In this document: positions 9,709-18,388 of the stretch, one piece after another
Layout: each line of letters opens with the position of its first letter
How positions within the stretch are numbered: the first letter of the stretch is position 1
Assembly: GCF_000023985.1 (NCBI RefSeq)
Contig: NC_013156.1
Location: 124,001 to 188,000, forward strand
DNA: 64,000 nucleotides
DNA from: Methanocaldococcus fervens AG86
GTDB taxonomy: Archaea; AGJL01; Methanococci; Methanococcales; Methanocaldococcaceae
Direction of reading: 5' to 3'
Made by a program: the position numbers and the translations under genes
Notes under the pieces: model-generated
What the model saw: only the letters and a program-made list of their open reading frames with translations
Told to the model about the DNA's origin: nothing
Databases searched by the model: none

Positions 9709-10284
9709 ATGAGAAAGCCAATAATATTTTTTCTATCTTTAATTTTAATTGCATCCATTTGCGGATGTTATGATAATGAAAAAGATGTTGATGAGGTAAA
9801 AAATAAATCAATGGAAAATTTAAATGATGAAATTGTCAACAATATAAACGATACAAATGATATTCTATATAACGAAACAAATAATTCAGAAGAGGATAAA
9901 AAATATAATTTTTTAAAGGAAGTTGATATAGAAGATATGTTTTTAAATCTACCTTATGAAGAAACAAAAGAAGATAATAATTATATAATAAAAAAATACA
10001 GCAAAGATGGATTTAATGTTACATTTGAGGTTAGCAAAGAACCAATTGACTTCTCTTACGCATATCTCTACAACGACGTTAGAGAATATCAGCAAAGAGA
10101 TGTTTATGGAGATTATATTTATTATGAGTTCATTCCAAAAACTGCAGGTTTGCCCGTTAGCTACTGCTACTATAGGGAGATAAATGGCTATTATATAGTT
10201 ATGCAGACATTTGAAAAGAGTAGGAGAGCTAATGATTTATGGTTAAATTGGACTAAGCATATATTTAGCTTATTTGAAGAATAA
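9709..10284 (+). CDS. Putative lipoprotein of unknown function
   Basis: This 191-residue protein has a signal peptide (basic MRKP, then a hydrophobic stretch to about residue 17) and a lipobox-like ASICGC, so it is probably tethered to the outer face of the membrane. An Asn/Asp/Glu-rich linker (about residues 22-65) leads into a compact domain with many Tyr residues ([16 protein letters not shown] to [14 protein letters not shown]). I do not recognise the domain. It sits 35 bases after korA and is followed at once by a hairpin with a T-run. Confidence 0.6.
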   Translation: MRKPIIFFLSLILIASICGCYDNEKDVDEVKNKSMENLNDEIVNNINDTNDILYNETNNSEEDKKYNFLKEVDIEDMFLNLPYEETKEDNNYIIKKYSKDGFNVTFEVSKEPIDFSYAYLYNDVREYQQRDVYGDYIYYEFIPKTAGLPVSYCYYREINGYYIVMQTFEKSRRANDLWLNWTKHIFSLFEE

Positions 10285-10320
10285 AGCTTTAATAAAGCTT
10301 TTTTATTTTTATTTTTTTAA
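10283..10320 (+). terminator. Hairpin plus T-run after the lipoprotein gene
   Basis: AAAGCTTT, a three-base AAT loop and AAAGCTTT form a perfect short stem followed by a long T-rich tract. This is a plausible intrinsic terminator for the plus-strand transcript. It overlaps the stop codon of the lipoprotein gene by two bases. Confidence 0.5.
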
Positions 10321-10336
10321 ATTATTTTAAAATTAT

Positions 10337-10402
10337 GAATCGCCTCAGTGCTCATACGGCTCATCACAAATCAGCAAAGCCAATCGTCATCATCGGCGAT
10401 TT
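10337..10402 (-). ncRNA. C/D box small RNA (2'-O-methylation guide)
   Basis: On the minus strand all four boxes are exact. The terminal stem arm AATCGCC (10395-10401) is followed by C box ATGATGA (10387-10393), a 12-nt guide, D' box CTGA (10371-10374), a 3-nt spacer, C' box GTGATGA (10361-10367), a second 12-nt guide, D box CTGA (10345-10348) and the closing arm GGCGATT (10338-10344). The symmetric 12/3/12 spacing is typical of archaeal guide RNAs bound by L7Ae, Nop5 and fibrillarin. The local G+C content is far above the flanking DNA, as expected for a stable RNA in a hyperthermophile. It is antisense-oriented between two plus-strand genes. A TATA-like AATATTAAAG lies about 27-36 bases upstream, inside the neighbouring coding region. 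Confidence 0.85.
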
Positions 10403-10414
10403 TTGGGGGTTGTT

Positions 10415-11950
10415 ATGATAGAGAGAGCTTTAATATTAGATGGTTATACAGATGAACCAGCTGGTTTAGGAGTTCCTCCCTATATAGGAATTTATCCAAG
10501 ATACGCCTATGGTGTTTTAGATAAATATAATGTTAAAACCGATTATATAACTATCGATAAATTTAGAGAGGTTAGAGGAAATTTTAATTTAGATAAATAC
10601 GATGCAATAATCTGCATTTGCGGATTTCACACACCTGGAAAATATTTAAATGCAAATCCTGCAACATTAAAGGAGTTTGTCTCAATATTATATAAATATA
10701 ATGGCTTAAAAATTTTAGGAGGTCCAGCGGCAACAAAATATGGTTCTTCAATGATTGGAGGGAGAATAGAGGATGAAAGTAAATATAAAGCATTTTTTGA
10801 TGTAGTTGCCGAAGGGGATTTGGAAGCGGTATTAAACGATTTATTAAGAGAGGGAAGTATAGAGAAGATAGATTTTAATAGATATAGGAGCTATGAAGAG
10901 CTTAAAGAGTTTGCAATTAGGGGGGTTAAGGTTGTTAAAAAGCATCCAAACTACCCATACATAATAGCTGAGATTGAAACATATAGAGGATGTTCAAGGG
11001 CATTAACTGGAGGTTGCTCCTTCTGCACAGAGCCGAGAAGACTTGGATTGCCAAAATTTAGAGATGAAAAAGATATTGTAGAGGAAATTAAGGCTTTGTA
11101 TGATGAGGGGATAAGATATTTTAGAATTGGAAGACAGCCGTGCATATTTTCATATAAATCAGTTGAATCTGAGAAGGAAGAAGTTCCAAAGCCAAATGTT
11201 GAAGCAATTGAAAAGCTATTTAAAGGAATTTGGAATGTCTCAAATCCAAAGGTTTTGCATATAGATAATGCCAATCCAGCAGTGATAGCAAGGCATGAAG
11301 CTGAGAGTAGGGAAGTAGCTAAAATACTGGTTAAATACTGCACTTCTGGAAATGTTGCTGCGTTTGGTGTAGAGAGTTTTGATGAAAAGGTTATTAAGGC
11401 AAATAACTTATTAACAACACCAGAAGATGTTTTAAAAGCTGTGGAAATATTAAATGAAATTGGAGGGAAAAGAGGGGAAACTGGATTGCCGTATTTGTTG
11501 CCGGGCATAAATTTGTTGTTTGGACTGAAAGGAGAGAGAAAAGAAACCTTTGCTATAAATTTTGAATATTTAAAAGAAATTTACGATAGGGGTTTTATGC
11601 TTAGAAGGATTAACATAAGGCAAGTAGTTCCATTTTTTGGAACTGATATAACTCTAAAAGACATAAAGAAGGCAGAAAAAAGGAAGAAATTATTTTTATG
11701 GTTTAAAGAGAAGGTTAGGGAAGAGATTGATAACAAGATGCTTAAAAGGGTTGTACCAAAAGGAACAATATTAAAGGATGTGTTTGTTGAAGTTAAAGAA
11801 AGAGACAACTTATATTTTGGAAGGCAGTTTGGAACGTATCCAATTTTGGTTGGAATTGTAGATAAAAATCTTAAAATTGGAGAATTTGTAGATGTAGAGA
11901 TTGTTGATTATGGAAGAAGGTCTATAACTGGAAGAGTCGTTAAGTTATAA
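10415..11950 (+). CDS. Radical SAM protein with C-terminal TRAM-like domain
   Basis: This 511-residue protein has three parts. An N-terminal cobalamin-binding-like alpha/beta region (about 1-170) contains CICGFHTPGKY. A radical SAM core has cysteines at residues 193, 201 and 204 (spacing C-x7-C-x2-C rather than the usual C-x3-C-x2-C) in YRGCSRALTGGCSFC. A beta-barrel C-terminus (IGEFVDVEIVDYGRRSITGRVV) resembles the TRAM RNA-binding domain of MiaB relatives. The combination hints at RNA or tRNA modification, but the substrate is unknown. The start at 10415 is chosen because the upstream TTG at 10403 lies inside the 5' edge of the sRNA. Confidence 0.75.
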   Translation: MIERALILDGYTDEPAGLGVPPYIGIYPRYAYGVLDKYNVKTDYITIDKFREVRGNFNLDKYDAIICICGFHTPGKYLNANPATLKEFVSILYKYNGLKILGGPAATKYGSSMIGGRIEDESKYKAFFDVVAEGDLEAVLNDLLREGSIEKIDFNRYRSYEELKEFAIRGVKVVKKHPNYPYIIAEIETYRGCSRALTGGCSFCTEPRRLGLPKFRDEKDIVEEIKALYDEGIRYFRIGRQPCIFSYKSVESEKEEVPKPNVEAIEKLFKGIWNVSNPKVLHIDNANPAVIARHEAESREVAKILVKYCTSGNVAAFGVESFDEKVIKANNLLTTPEDVLKAVEILNEIGGKRGETGLPYLLPGINLLFGLKGERKETFAINFEYLKEIYDRGFMLRRINIRQVVPFFGTDITLKDIKKAEKRKKLFLWFKEKVREEIDNKMLKRVVPKGTILKDVFVEVKERDNLYFGRQFGTYPILVGIVDKNLKIGEFVDVEIVDYGRRSITGRVVKL

Positions 11951-12112
11951 AGTTTAAATTTGCCTTTTAGCTAATCTTTTTTAAAGTTTGTTGTCGATAT
12001 TTTACCTAAAATTTTAAATATATTATAGCTAATATTTGAAACAGTTTTATTGGTATTAAATTCATCAAATTAAATTTAAATATTCATGTAGTTATTTTTA
12101 TGAGGGATTATC

Positions 12113-13588
12113 ATGAGAGTGAGAATATTTGATACAACTTTAAGGGATGGAGAGCAAACACCAGGAGTTTCTTTAACACCAAATGATAAATTGGAGATAG
12201 CTAAAAAATTGGATGAGATTGGAGTTGACGTTATAGAGGCAGGTTCAGCTATAACTTCAAAAGGAGAAAGAGAGGGAATAAAATTAATAACAAAAGAAGG
12301 ATTGAATGCTGAAATCTGCTCATTCGTTAGAGCTCTGCCAGTTGATATAGATGCGGCTTTAGAATGTGATGTAGATAGCGTTCATTTGGTAGTGCCAACC
12401 TCACCAATCCATATGAAGTATAAATTAAGAAAAACAGAGGATGAAGTTTTAGAATCTGCTTTGAAAGCTGTTGAATATGCTAAAGAACATGGATTAATCG
12501 TTGAATTGTCAGCAGAGGATGCAACAAGAAGTGATGTAAATTTCTTAATAAGGTTGTTTAATGAAGGGGAAAAGGTAGGGGCAGATAGGGTTTGCGTCTG
12601 CGATACAGTGGGTGTTTTAACTCCACAAAAAAGCCAAGAGTTATTTAAAAAAATAACTGAAAATGTTAATCTACCAGTTTCAGTTCACTGCCACAACGAC
12701 TTTGGAATGGCTACGGCAAATACATGTTCAGCAGTTTTAGGTGGAGCTGTTCAATGCCACGTAACAGTTAATGGAATTGGAGAAAGAGCCGGAAACGCCT
12801 CATTGGAAGAGGTAGTTACTGCATTAAAAATACTTTACGGCTATGATACAAAAATAAAAATGGAGATGCTTTATGAAGTTTCAAGAGTTGTTTCAAGATT
12901 GATGAAACTCCCAGTTCCTCCAAATAAGGCAATTGTTGGAGATAACGCATTTGCTCATGAAGCTGGAATACATGTTGATGGTTTAATAAAAAATACTGAA
13001 ACATATGAGCCAATAAGGCCAGAAATGGTTGGAAATAGGAGAAGAATTATATTAGGAAAGCACTCTGGTAGAAAAGCATTAAAATACAAGCTTGATTTGA
13101 TGGGTATAGACGTTAATGAGGAGCAGTTAAATAAAATATATGAAAAGGTTAAAGAATTTGGGGATTTAGGTAAATATATTTCAGATGCTGATTTATTGGC
13201 TATAGTTAGAGAAGTTTTAGGTAAGGAGATTGAAGAGAAGATTAAATTAGAAGAATTAACCGTTGTGTCTGGAAATAAGATAACGCCAATTGCATCTGTT
13301 AAGCTCCACTATATAGGAGAAGATATAATGCTAATTGAAACTGCTTATGGAGTAGGGCCTGTAGATGCGGCAATAAACGCAGTCAAAAAGGCAATAAGTG
13401 GTGTTGCGGATATTAAATTGGAGGAGTATAGCGTTGAGGCAATTGGAGGAGGAACTGATGCATTAATAGAGGTTGTAGTTAAATTGAGGAAGGGAAGCGA
13501 AATTGTTGAGGTTAGAAAATCAGATGCAGACGTTGTAAGGGCATCTGTAGATGCCGTTATGGAAGGAATTAATATGCTCTTAAATTAA
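12113..13588 (+). CDS. cimA: (R)-citramalate synthase
   Basis: This 491-residue enzyme condenses pyruvate with acetyl-CoA to citramalate, the first step of the threonine-independent route to 2-oxobutyrate and isoleucine. The HMGL-like catalytic barrel opens with RIFDTTLRDGEQTPGV. Metal ligands are visible in SVHCHNDFGMA near residue 200. The LeuA-type dimerisation domain begins near ILGKHSGRKALKYKL. It closely matches my memory of the characterised M. jannaschii citramalate synthase rather than isopropylmalate synthase or the homoaconitate-pathway synthase. It feeds ilvB/ilvN, encoded elsewhere in this window. Confidence 0.9.
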   Translation: MRVRIFDTTLRDGEQTPGVSLTPNDKLEIAKKLDEIGVDVIEAGSAITSKGEREGIKLITKEGLNAEICSFVRALPVDIDAALECDVDSVHLVVPTSPIHMKYKLRKTEDEVLESALKAVEYAKEHGLIVELSAEDATRSDVNFLIRLFNEGEKVGADRVCVCDTVGVLTPQKSQELFKKITENVNLPVSVHCHNDFGMATANTCSAVLGGAVQCHVTVNGIGERAGNASLEEVVTALKILYGYDTKIKMEMLYEVSRVVSRLMKLPVPPNKAIVGDNAFAHEAGIHVDGLIKNTETYEPIRPEMVGNRRRIILGKHSGRKALKYKLDLMGIDVNEEQLNKIYEKVKEFGDLGKYISDADLLAIVREVLGKEIEEKIKLEELTVVSGNKITPIASVKLHYIGEDIMLIETAYGVGPVDAAINAVKKAISGVADIKLEEYSVEAIGGGTDALIEVVVKLRKGSEIVEVRKSDADVVRASVDAVMEGINMLLN

Positions 13589-13811
13589 CTTGAATTAAAT
13601 TCTATTTTTTTATTTTTAAAGTTAATTTAATATTATATTCAAAAAATTCAGCACACATTAGAAAAATAGCTAATGATTAAACCTTAACGTTGAACTGTAA
13701 GATACAATTTAAGAAAGTTAGAATCCCTTGGGATTATATCTTCTGAGGAATAAGGAAATAAAATAATATACAAAATAAGTGAACCTATCTTACATCATTT
13801 GAGGTGATTAA
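13589..13811. other. Intergenic region with two small hairpins
   Basis: Between cimA and the agmatinase gene are 223 bases with no open frame. CATTAG/CTAATG and AATCCC/GGGATT form two perfect six-base stems around 13657-13676 and 13722-13735. No C/D boxes or tRNA features are present. The hairpins may belong to the agmatinase leader, but nothing stronger can be said. Confidence 0.3.
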
Positions 13812-14666
13812 ATGAAAGAGCATTTTATTGACCTGTCTAAATTTATAATGGCTAATGCATCTTATGAGGATGCCGATGGAGTTATATACTCAATACCTTA
13901 CGATGAAACAACTTCTTTTAAACCAGGGACAAGAGAAGGAGGAAATGCCATAAGAACCGCATCCTGGGGATTAGAGACCTATAGCCCAATATTGGATAGG
14001 GATTTATCAGAATTGAAATACTGCGATTTAAAGGATTTGGATTTGTATGGGAACCAAGTAGAGATATTCAATACAATCCAATCAGTTTCAAAAGAAATAT
14101 TAAAAGATGGAAAAAAAATCATTGTCTTTGGTGGAGAGCATTCTATAACTTATCCAATAGTTAAGGCTGTGAAAGATGTTTACAATGATTTTATTGTTAT
14201 TCAATTTGACGCCCATTGTGATTTAAGGGATGAGTATTTAGGGAATAAGCTGTCTCATGCATGCGTTATGAGGAGAGTTTATGAGTTAACCAAAGATATA
14301 TTTCAATTTGGTATTAGAAGTGGAGATAAAGAGGAATGGGATTTTGCAAAAGAAAATAATATCTACCTAAAAATGGATTTAATGAATGAAGAGGATTTAG
14401 AGTTTATAAAAAGTTTGGATAAACCAATATATCTAACTGTGGATATTGACGTGTTAGACCCTGCCTATGCCCCAGGAACTGGGACGCCAGAGCCATGTGG
14501 TTTTTCAACAAAAGAGTTGTTTAACTCGTTATATTTATTGAAAGAGGTTAAAGATAGAATTATAGGATTTGATATTGTTGAAGTTTCCCCAATTTATGAT
14601 ATTGCAAACATTACAGCAATAGCAGCGGCAAAAATTGCAAGAGAACTTATGTTGATGATTCTTTAA
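13812..14666 (+). CDS. speB: Agmatinase
   Basis: This 284-residue ureohydrolase converts agmatine to putrescine and urea for polyamine synthesis. Binuclear manganese ligands are visible in GGEHSITYP (near 114), [11 protein letters not shown] (near 135-145) and [19 protein letters not shown] (near 213-231). The residue after PEP is Cys where the family normally has Gly (PEPGG), a small departure beside the active-site loop. Start chosen from GAGGTGATTAAATG. The agmatine-producing arginine decarboxylase is not in this window. Confidence 0.9.
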   Translation: MKEHFIDLSKFIMANASYEDADGVIYSIPYDETTSFKPGTREGGNAIRTASWGLETYSPILDRDLSELKYCDLKDLDLYGNQVEIFNTIQSVSKEILKDGKKIIVFGGEHSITYPIVKAVKDVYNDFIVIQFDAHCDLRDEYLGNKLSHACVMRRVYELTKDIFQFGIRSGDKEEWDFAKENNIYLKMDLMNEEDLEFIKSLDKPIYLTVDIDVLDPAYAPGTGTPEPCGFSTKELFNSLYLLKEVKDRIIGFDIVEVSPIYDIANITAIAAAKIARELMLMIL

Positions 14667-14754
14667 ACAAAAAATATTTTATACAAAAACTATAATTTTT
14701 ATTCAATATTTTATCTAAAGTTCCAATCAAATGTGGACACTCTCAAATGATTTA

Positions 14755-14936
14755 ACTAAGAGGCTTTATGAGGGCTTTAGCCTCTCCTTAAGCATAGAGG
14801 CACAGCCTCTATCAGATGAAATCCTTCAGATTTCATTACTCGCCTATTGGCGATTGCTGTACTCCAGAGCGGAGTTGCCAAAAGGCAACTCCACTTTAAC
14901 TAAGAGGCATTGCCGAGCGTAGCGAGGCAATGCATC
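14755..14936. repeat. Array of short perfect hairpins
   Basis: Six or seven GC-rich inverted repeats follow one another: GAGGCT/AGCCTC (6 bp), ATAGAGGC-ACA-GCCTCTAT, ATGAAATC-CTTCA-GATTTCAT, CGCC-TATT-GGCG, ACTCC-AGAGC-GGAGT, GGAGTTGCC-AAAA-GGCAACTCC, and GCATTGCC with GGCAATGC. The fifth and sixth share GGAGT, so they are mutually exclusive. A 63-codon frame at 14731-14922 crosses the array but is judged non-coding. The array runs directly into the 111-bp repeat before thrS. Confidence 0.75.
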
Positions 14937-15042
14937 CGTTTTGATCAACGCACCATAGGACTCACGCCCTATTGGTATACCCATAAGTTTTGATCAACCT
15001 TTTCTTAAAAGGTTGTTCGAGCAACCTTTTACTAAAAGGTTG
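14932..15042 (+). repeat. 111-bp hairpin repeat, copy A
   Basis: By base-by-base comparison it matches 20101-20211 in inverted orientation at 109 of 111 positions. It contains two TTTTGATCAAC boxes, a stem-loop in CACCATAGG...CCTATTGGT, the palindrome GGTATACC, and two tandem perfect hairpins of the form CAACCTTTT-nnn-AAAAGGTTG. It ends 22 bases before the thrS start codon, so it would form most of the thrS leader. Confidence 0.9.
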
Positions 15043-15064
15043 TTATAAAAGTTTCGGTGAGAGA

Positions 15065-16927
15065 ATGAAAATGTTATTAATCCACTCTGATTATTTGGAG
15101 TTTGAAGCAAAGCAGAAAACAAAAATTGCAGAAGAGACTGAGAATTTAAAAGGCAAGTTGGATGAGTGTTTAGCATGCTTTATTGCCGTTGAAAGGGAAG
15201 ATGAAAACAACCCAGAAGGAGTAGTTTTAGGAGCAGTTGAAGAGATTGAAAAAGTTGCAGAGCAGTTAAAGGTTAACAATGTTGTTATCTACCCATATGC
15301 TCATTTATCAAGTGATTTATCCTCACCTGAAACAGCTATAAAGGTTTTAAAAGATATTGACAATGTTTTGAAAGAAAAAGGATATAACGTATTAAGAGCT
15401 CCATTTGGATGGTACAAGGCATTTAAAATTAGTTGTAAAGGGCATCCATTGAGTGAGTTATCAAGAAAAATTGTAGCTAAAGAAGAAAAGAAAGAGAAAG
15501 GGGAAGAGTCAAAGTTTTATTTATTAAACCCAGAAACAGAGGAAGTTGTTGAATTAAATGAAAATAACATAAACATAATTAAAGATGAAGAACTCTTAGC
15601 TTTGGCTAAACACGAATTAGGGATTAAAGAAAATAAAGAACACGATGAACCACCACATGTAAAGTTCATAAAAGAAAAAGATATCTGCAGTTACGAAGAG
15701 GCATCAGATGCTGGGCATTTTAGATGGTATCCAAAAGGTAAGTTGATTAGGGATTTGTTGGCAGATTACGTTTACAATATGGTGGTTAACTTAGGAGCTA
15801 TGCCTGTAGAAACACCAATTATGTATGATTTAGGAAATCCTGCAATTAGAGAACATGCAGATAAATTTGGTGAAAGGCAGTATAGGTTTAGACAGGGTAA
15901 TAAAGAGCTAATGTTGAGATTTGCAGCATGTTTTGGGCAGTTTATGATGAAGAAGGACATGTATTTATTACCAAGATATTTACCTCTAAAACTCTATGAG
16001 TTATCAACATACAGCTTTAGATACGAGCAGAGAGGAGAGTTAGTCGGATTAAAGAGGTTAAGATGCTTTACAATGCCTGATATGCATACTGTGTGCTTAG
16101 ATTTAAAACAAGCAATGGAAGAGTTTGAAAAACAGTTTTGGGAGTGTTTAAAGACAGGGGACGATTTAGACTTAAGCTATTCAGTAATATTCAGATTTAC
16201 AAAATATTTCTTTGAGGAGCATAGGGACTGGTTCTTTAAAATAGCAAAGGAATACAAAAATAAATATGGAAAAGATGTTATTTTAGAAATACTTCCAAAA
16301 AGAAAACACTACTGGGTAGGTAAGGTAGATATTGCGGTTATAGACAGCTTAGGAAGGCCCATAGAAAACCCAACTGTCCAAATAGATGTTGAGAGTGCTA
16401 AGAGATTCAATATAAAGGTCCATACAAATGAAGGAGAAGTTTATCCAATAATATTGCACTGCTCACCAACTGGCTCTATAGAGAGAGTTTTATGCGGTTT
16501 GTTAGAAAAAGCTGCAATAGAGGCTGAAAAAGGAAAAGCTCCAATGTTACCTGTTTGGTTATCACCAATACAAGTTAGAGTTATCCCTGTAGCTGAGAGA
16601 CATTATGATTACGCTTTAAAAATTGCTGAGAAGCTAAGAGAAAATAACATTAGAGCAGATTTTGATGATAGGGAGGATAGTGTAAGTAAAAAGATTAGAA
16701 ATGCAGGAAAAGAATGGATTCCTTACGTTGTAGTTGTTGGAGATGAGGAAATGGATTCTGGCGAATTAACAGTAACAGTTAGAGAGAAATCAACATTAAA
16801 GAAACCACATAAAGAGAAGATGACATTGGATGAGTTGATTGATAAAATTAAAAAAGAAACTGCCAACTATCCATACAGGCCATTGCCGTTACCAATAAGA
16901 TGCTCACTACAACCAAAGTTCCATTAA
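15065..16927 (+). CDS. thrS: Threonine-tRNA ligase, archaeal type
   Basis: This 620-residue class II synthetase has the archaeal N-terminal editing domain (about 1-140, starting MKMLLIHSDYLEFEAK), which resembles D-aminoacyl-tRNA deacylase and removes mischarged serine. The catalytic core follows: motif 2 around LRFAACFGQF...YRYEQRGE-like FRYEQRGELVGLKRLRCF, and motif 3 around GSIERVLCGLLEKA. The anticodon-binding domain starts near SPIQVRVIPVAERHYDYA. The start at 15065 follows GGTGA at 15056-15060. A longer frame beginning at 14990 would translate the hairpin repeat and is rejected. Confidence 0.93.
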   Translation: MKMLLIHSDYLEFEAKQKTKIAEETENLKGKLDECLACFIAVEREDENNPEGVVLGAVEEIEKVAEQLKVNNVVIYPYAHLSSDLSSPETAIKVLKDIDNVLKEKGYNVLRAPFGWYKAFKISCKGHPLSELSRKIVAKEEKKEKGEESKFYLLNPETEEVVELNENNINIIKDEELLALAKHELGIKENKEHDEPPHVKFIKEKDICSYEEASDAGHFRWYPKGKLIRDLLADYVYNMVVNLGAMPVETPIMYDLGNPAIREHADKFGERQYRFRQGNKELMLRFAACFGQFMMKKDMYLLPRYLPLKLYELSTYSFRYEQRGELVGLKRLRCFTMPDMHTVCLDLKQAMEEFEKQFWECLKTGDDLDLSYSVIFRFTKYFFEEHRDWFFKIAKEYKNKYGKDVILEILPKRKHYWVGKVDIAVIDSLGRPIENPTVQIDVESAKRFNIKVHTNEGEVYPIILHCSPTGSIERVLCGLLEKAAIEAEKGKAPMLPVWLSPIQVRVIPVAERHYDYALKIAEKLRENNIRADFDDREDSVSKKIRNAGKEWIPYVVVVGDEEMDSGELTVTVREKSTLKKPHKEKMTLDELIDKIKKETANYPYRPLPLPIRCSLQPKFH

Positions 16928-16941
16928 TAAAAATAAATTTT

Positions 16942-18267
16942 TTATTCACCAAAATTGACCATGCTTGACGCGAAGTAAGGATTTGCTACAGCATGATTGT
17001 GTAAATAGCCAGCTAAAACCTTTCCATTGAAAATTCCATCCAAGTTATTAACAATTCCTCTCCCTCTTTTTATTTTATATGCAAATCTTTCCTCTTTTAT
17101 ATTTACGAGTTTTGAATAATGGAATTCATGCCCTTTAAATCTCAACCCTTTTCTTCCAATCAAACAGTTTTCTAAAAATTCAGCTTCAACATAGCTAAGC
17201 CCTTGAACGTTCCTTGTCATAATAGCTGAGCAGTTCAGCAAACCAACCATTGGGGTATTATCAATCGATTTTGTTAGATACATTAAGCCACCACATTCTC
17301 CATAAATGTAGCCTTCAAATTCTCTAATACTTTCTATCATTTCTTTATTTGAACTTAGCTCTTCTTTAAAAAGCTCTGGATATCCCCCACCGATATATAA
17401 GATGTCTGCATCAGGAACTTCTTTATCTTTTAATGGACTAAAAAATTCTATTTTGGCTTTATTTTCTTCTAAAGCATCAAAATTATCCCAATAATAAAAA
17501 TTAAAAACTTCATCATAAGCAACAGCTATTTTTTTATAGTTTTCATTAACCTCCCATAAAAATACATCATCAACCTCTTCAAAATCTTCATCAGCAATTT
17601 CTACAATTTTATCCAAATCTAAATATTTTTCAACCAACTCTCCCCACAGTTCCACTTTATTTTCCATCTCCTTTAAGTTCTCAGGCGTTGGAACTAAACC
17701 AAGATGCCTTCCCTCCACTTTAAAATCTTCATTTCTTGGGATAAAGCCAATTATCTCAACACCTGGGAGATAGTAGTTCATAGCATCTTTCAACTTTTTA
17801 ATATGATTTTCACTTCTAACAAAGTTAAAAATAACTCCCCTAATTTTAACATTATCAAAGCTCATAAAACCTTTTATCATTGCTATTGCACTTCTTGTTA
17901 AGCTTTTTGCATTTACAAGCAAAATTACTGGGCTATCTAACGCTTTAGCAACACTTGCAGTGCTCCCAATATCATTTACTGCGGATATTCCCTCATAAAG
18001 TCCCCTAACCCCTTCAATGACACTTATATCTTTATTTTTTGAATGTTTTTGAAAAATATATTTTATCTGTTCCCTATTCATAAAAAAAGAGTCCAAATTT
18101 CTTGATTTATTTCCAGTAGCTATTGTGTGATACGTAGGGTCTATGTAATCTGGACCAACTTTATAGCCTTGAACGTTATATTTTTTTGATAACGCCTTCA
18201 TAATTCCAGTGGAAATTACAGTTTTCCCAACTTCACTTGATGTTCCAGCGATAACAACTCTTTTCAT
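16942..18267 (-). CDS. cfbB: Cobyrinate / Ni-sirohydrochlorin a,c-diamide synthase
   Basis: This 441-residue glutamine-dependent amidotransferase of the CobB/CbiA family amidates the a and c acetate side chains, in cobamide synthesis and in F430 synthesis (where it is called CfbB). The P-loop-like dethiobiotin-synthetase fold starts with [16 protein letters not shown] (residues 4-19). The triad-type GATase domain has the nucleophilic Cys in [11 protein letters not shown] near residue 330. The C-terminal His lies in GHEFHYSKL. It is convergent with thrS (14-base gap). In methanogens a single protein may serve both pathways. Confidence 0.88.
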   Translation of the reverse strand: MKRVVIAGTSSEVGKTVISTGIMKALSKKYNVQGYKVGPDYIDPTYHTIATGNKSRNLDSFFMNREQIKYIFQKHSKNKDISVIEGVRGLYEGISAVNDIGSTASVAKALDSPVILLVNAKSLTRSAIAMIKGFMSFDNVKIRGVIFNFVRSENHIKKLKDAMNYYLPGVEIIGFIPRNEDFKVEGRHLGLVPTPENLKEMENKVELWGELVEKYLDLDKIVEIADEDFEEVDDVFLWEVNENYKKIAVAYDEVFNFYYWDNFDALEENKAKIEFFSPLKDKEVPDADILYIGGGYPELFKEELSSNKEMIESIREFEGYIYGECGGLMYLTKSIDNTPMVGLLNCSAIMTRNVQGLSYVEAEFLENCLIGRKGLRFKGHEFHYSKLVNIKEERFAYKIKRGRGIVNNLDGIFNGKVLAGYLHNHAVANPYFASSMVNFGE

Positions 18268-18388
18268 AATATTACCTCTTTTCCAAAATAGTTTTTCCAG
18301 AAATAGTTATAAAAATTAAGATTTAAGATAATATAAATATTCATCATTTTTAAAATTTACAAAATAGAAAAAATTTAGAATAAAGAGT

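Noticed and set aside
13650-13770. Possible C/D box sRNA between cimA and the agmatinase gene
   Set aside because: A CTGA and an AATGATT are present but there is no RTGATGA box at a suitable distance and no closing stem.
14731-14922. 63-codon open frame across the hairpin array
   Set aside because: It consists entirely of palindromic repeats, lacks a ribosome binding site, and its translation has no protein-like pattern.
14990-15064. N-terminal extension of threonine-tRNA ligase
   Set aside because: It would translate the 111-bp repeat. GGTGA lies directly before ATG 15065, which begins the normal editing domain.
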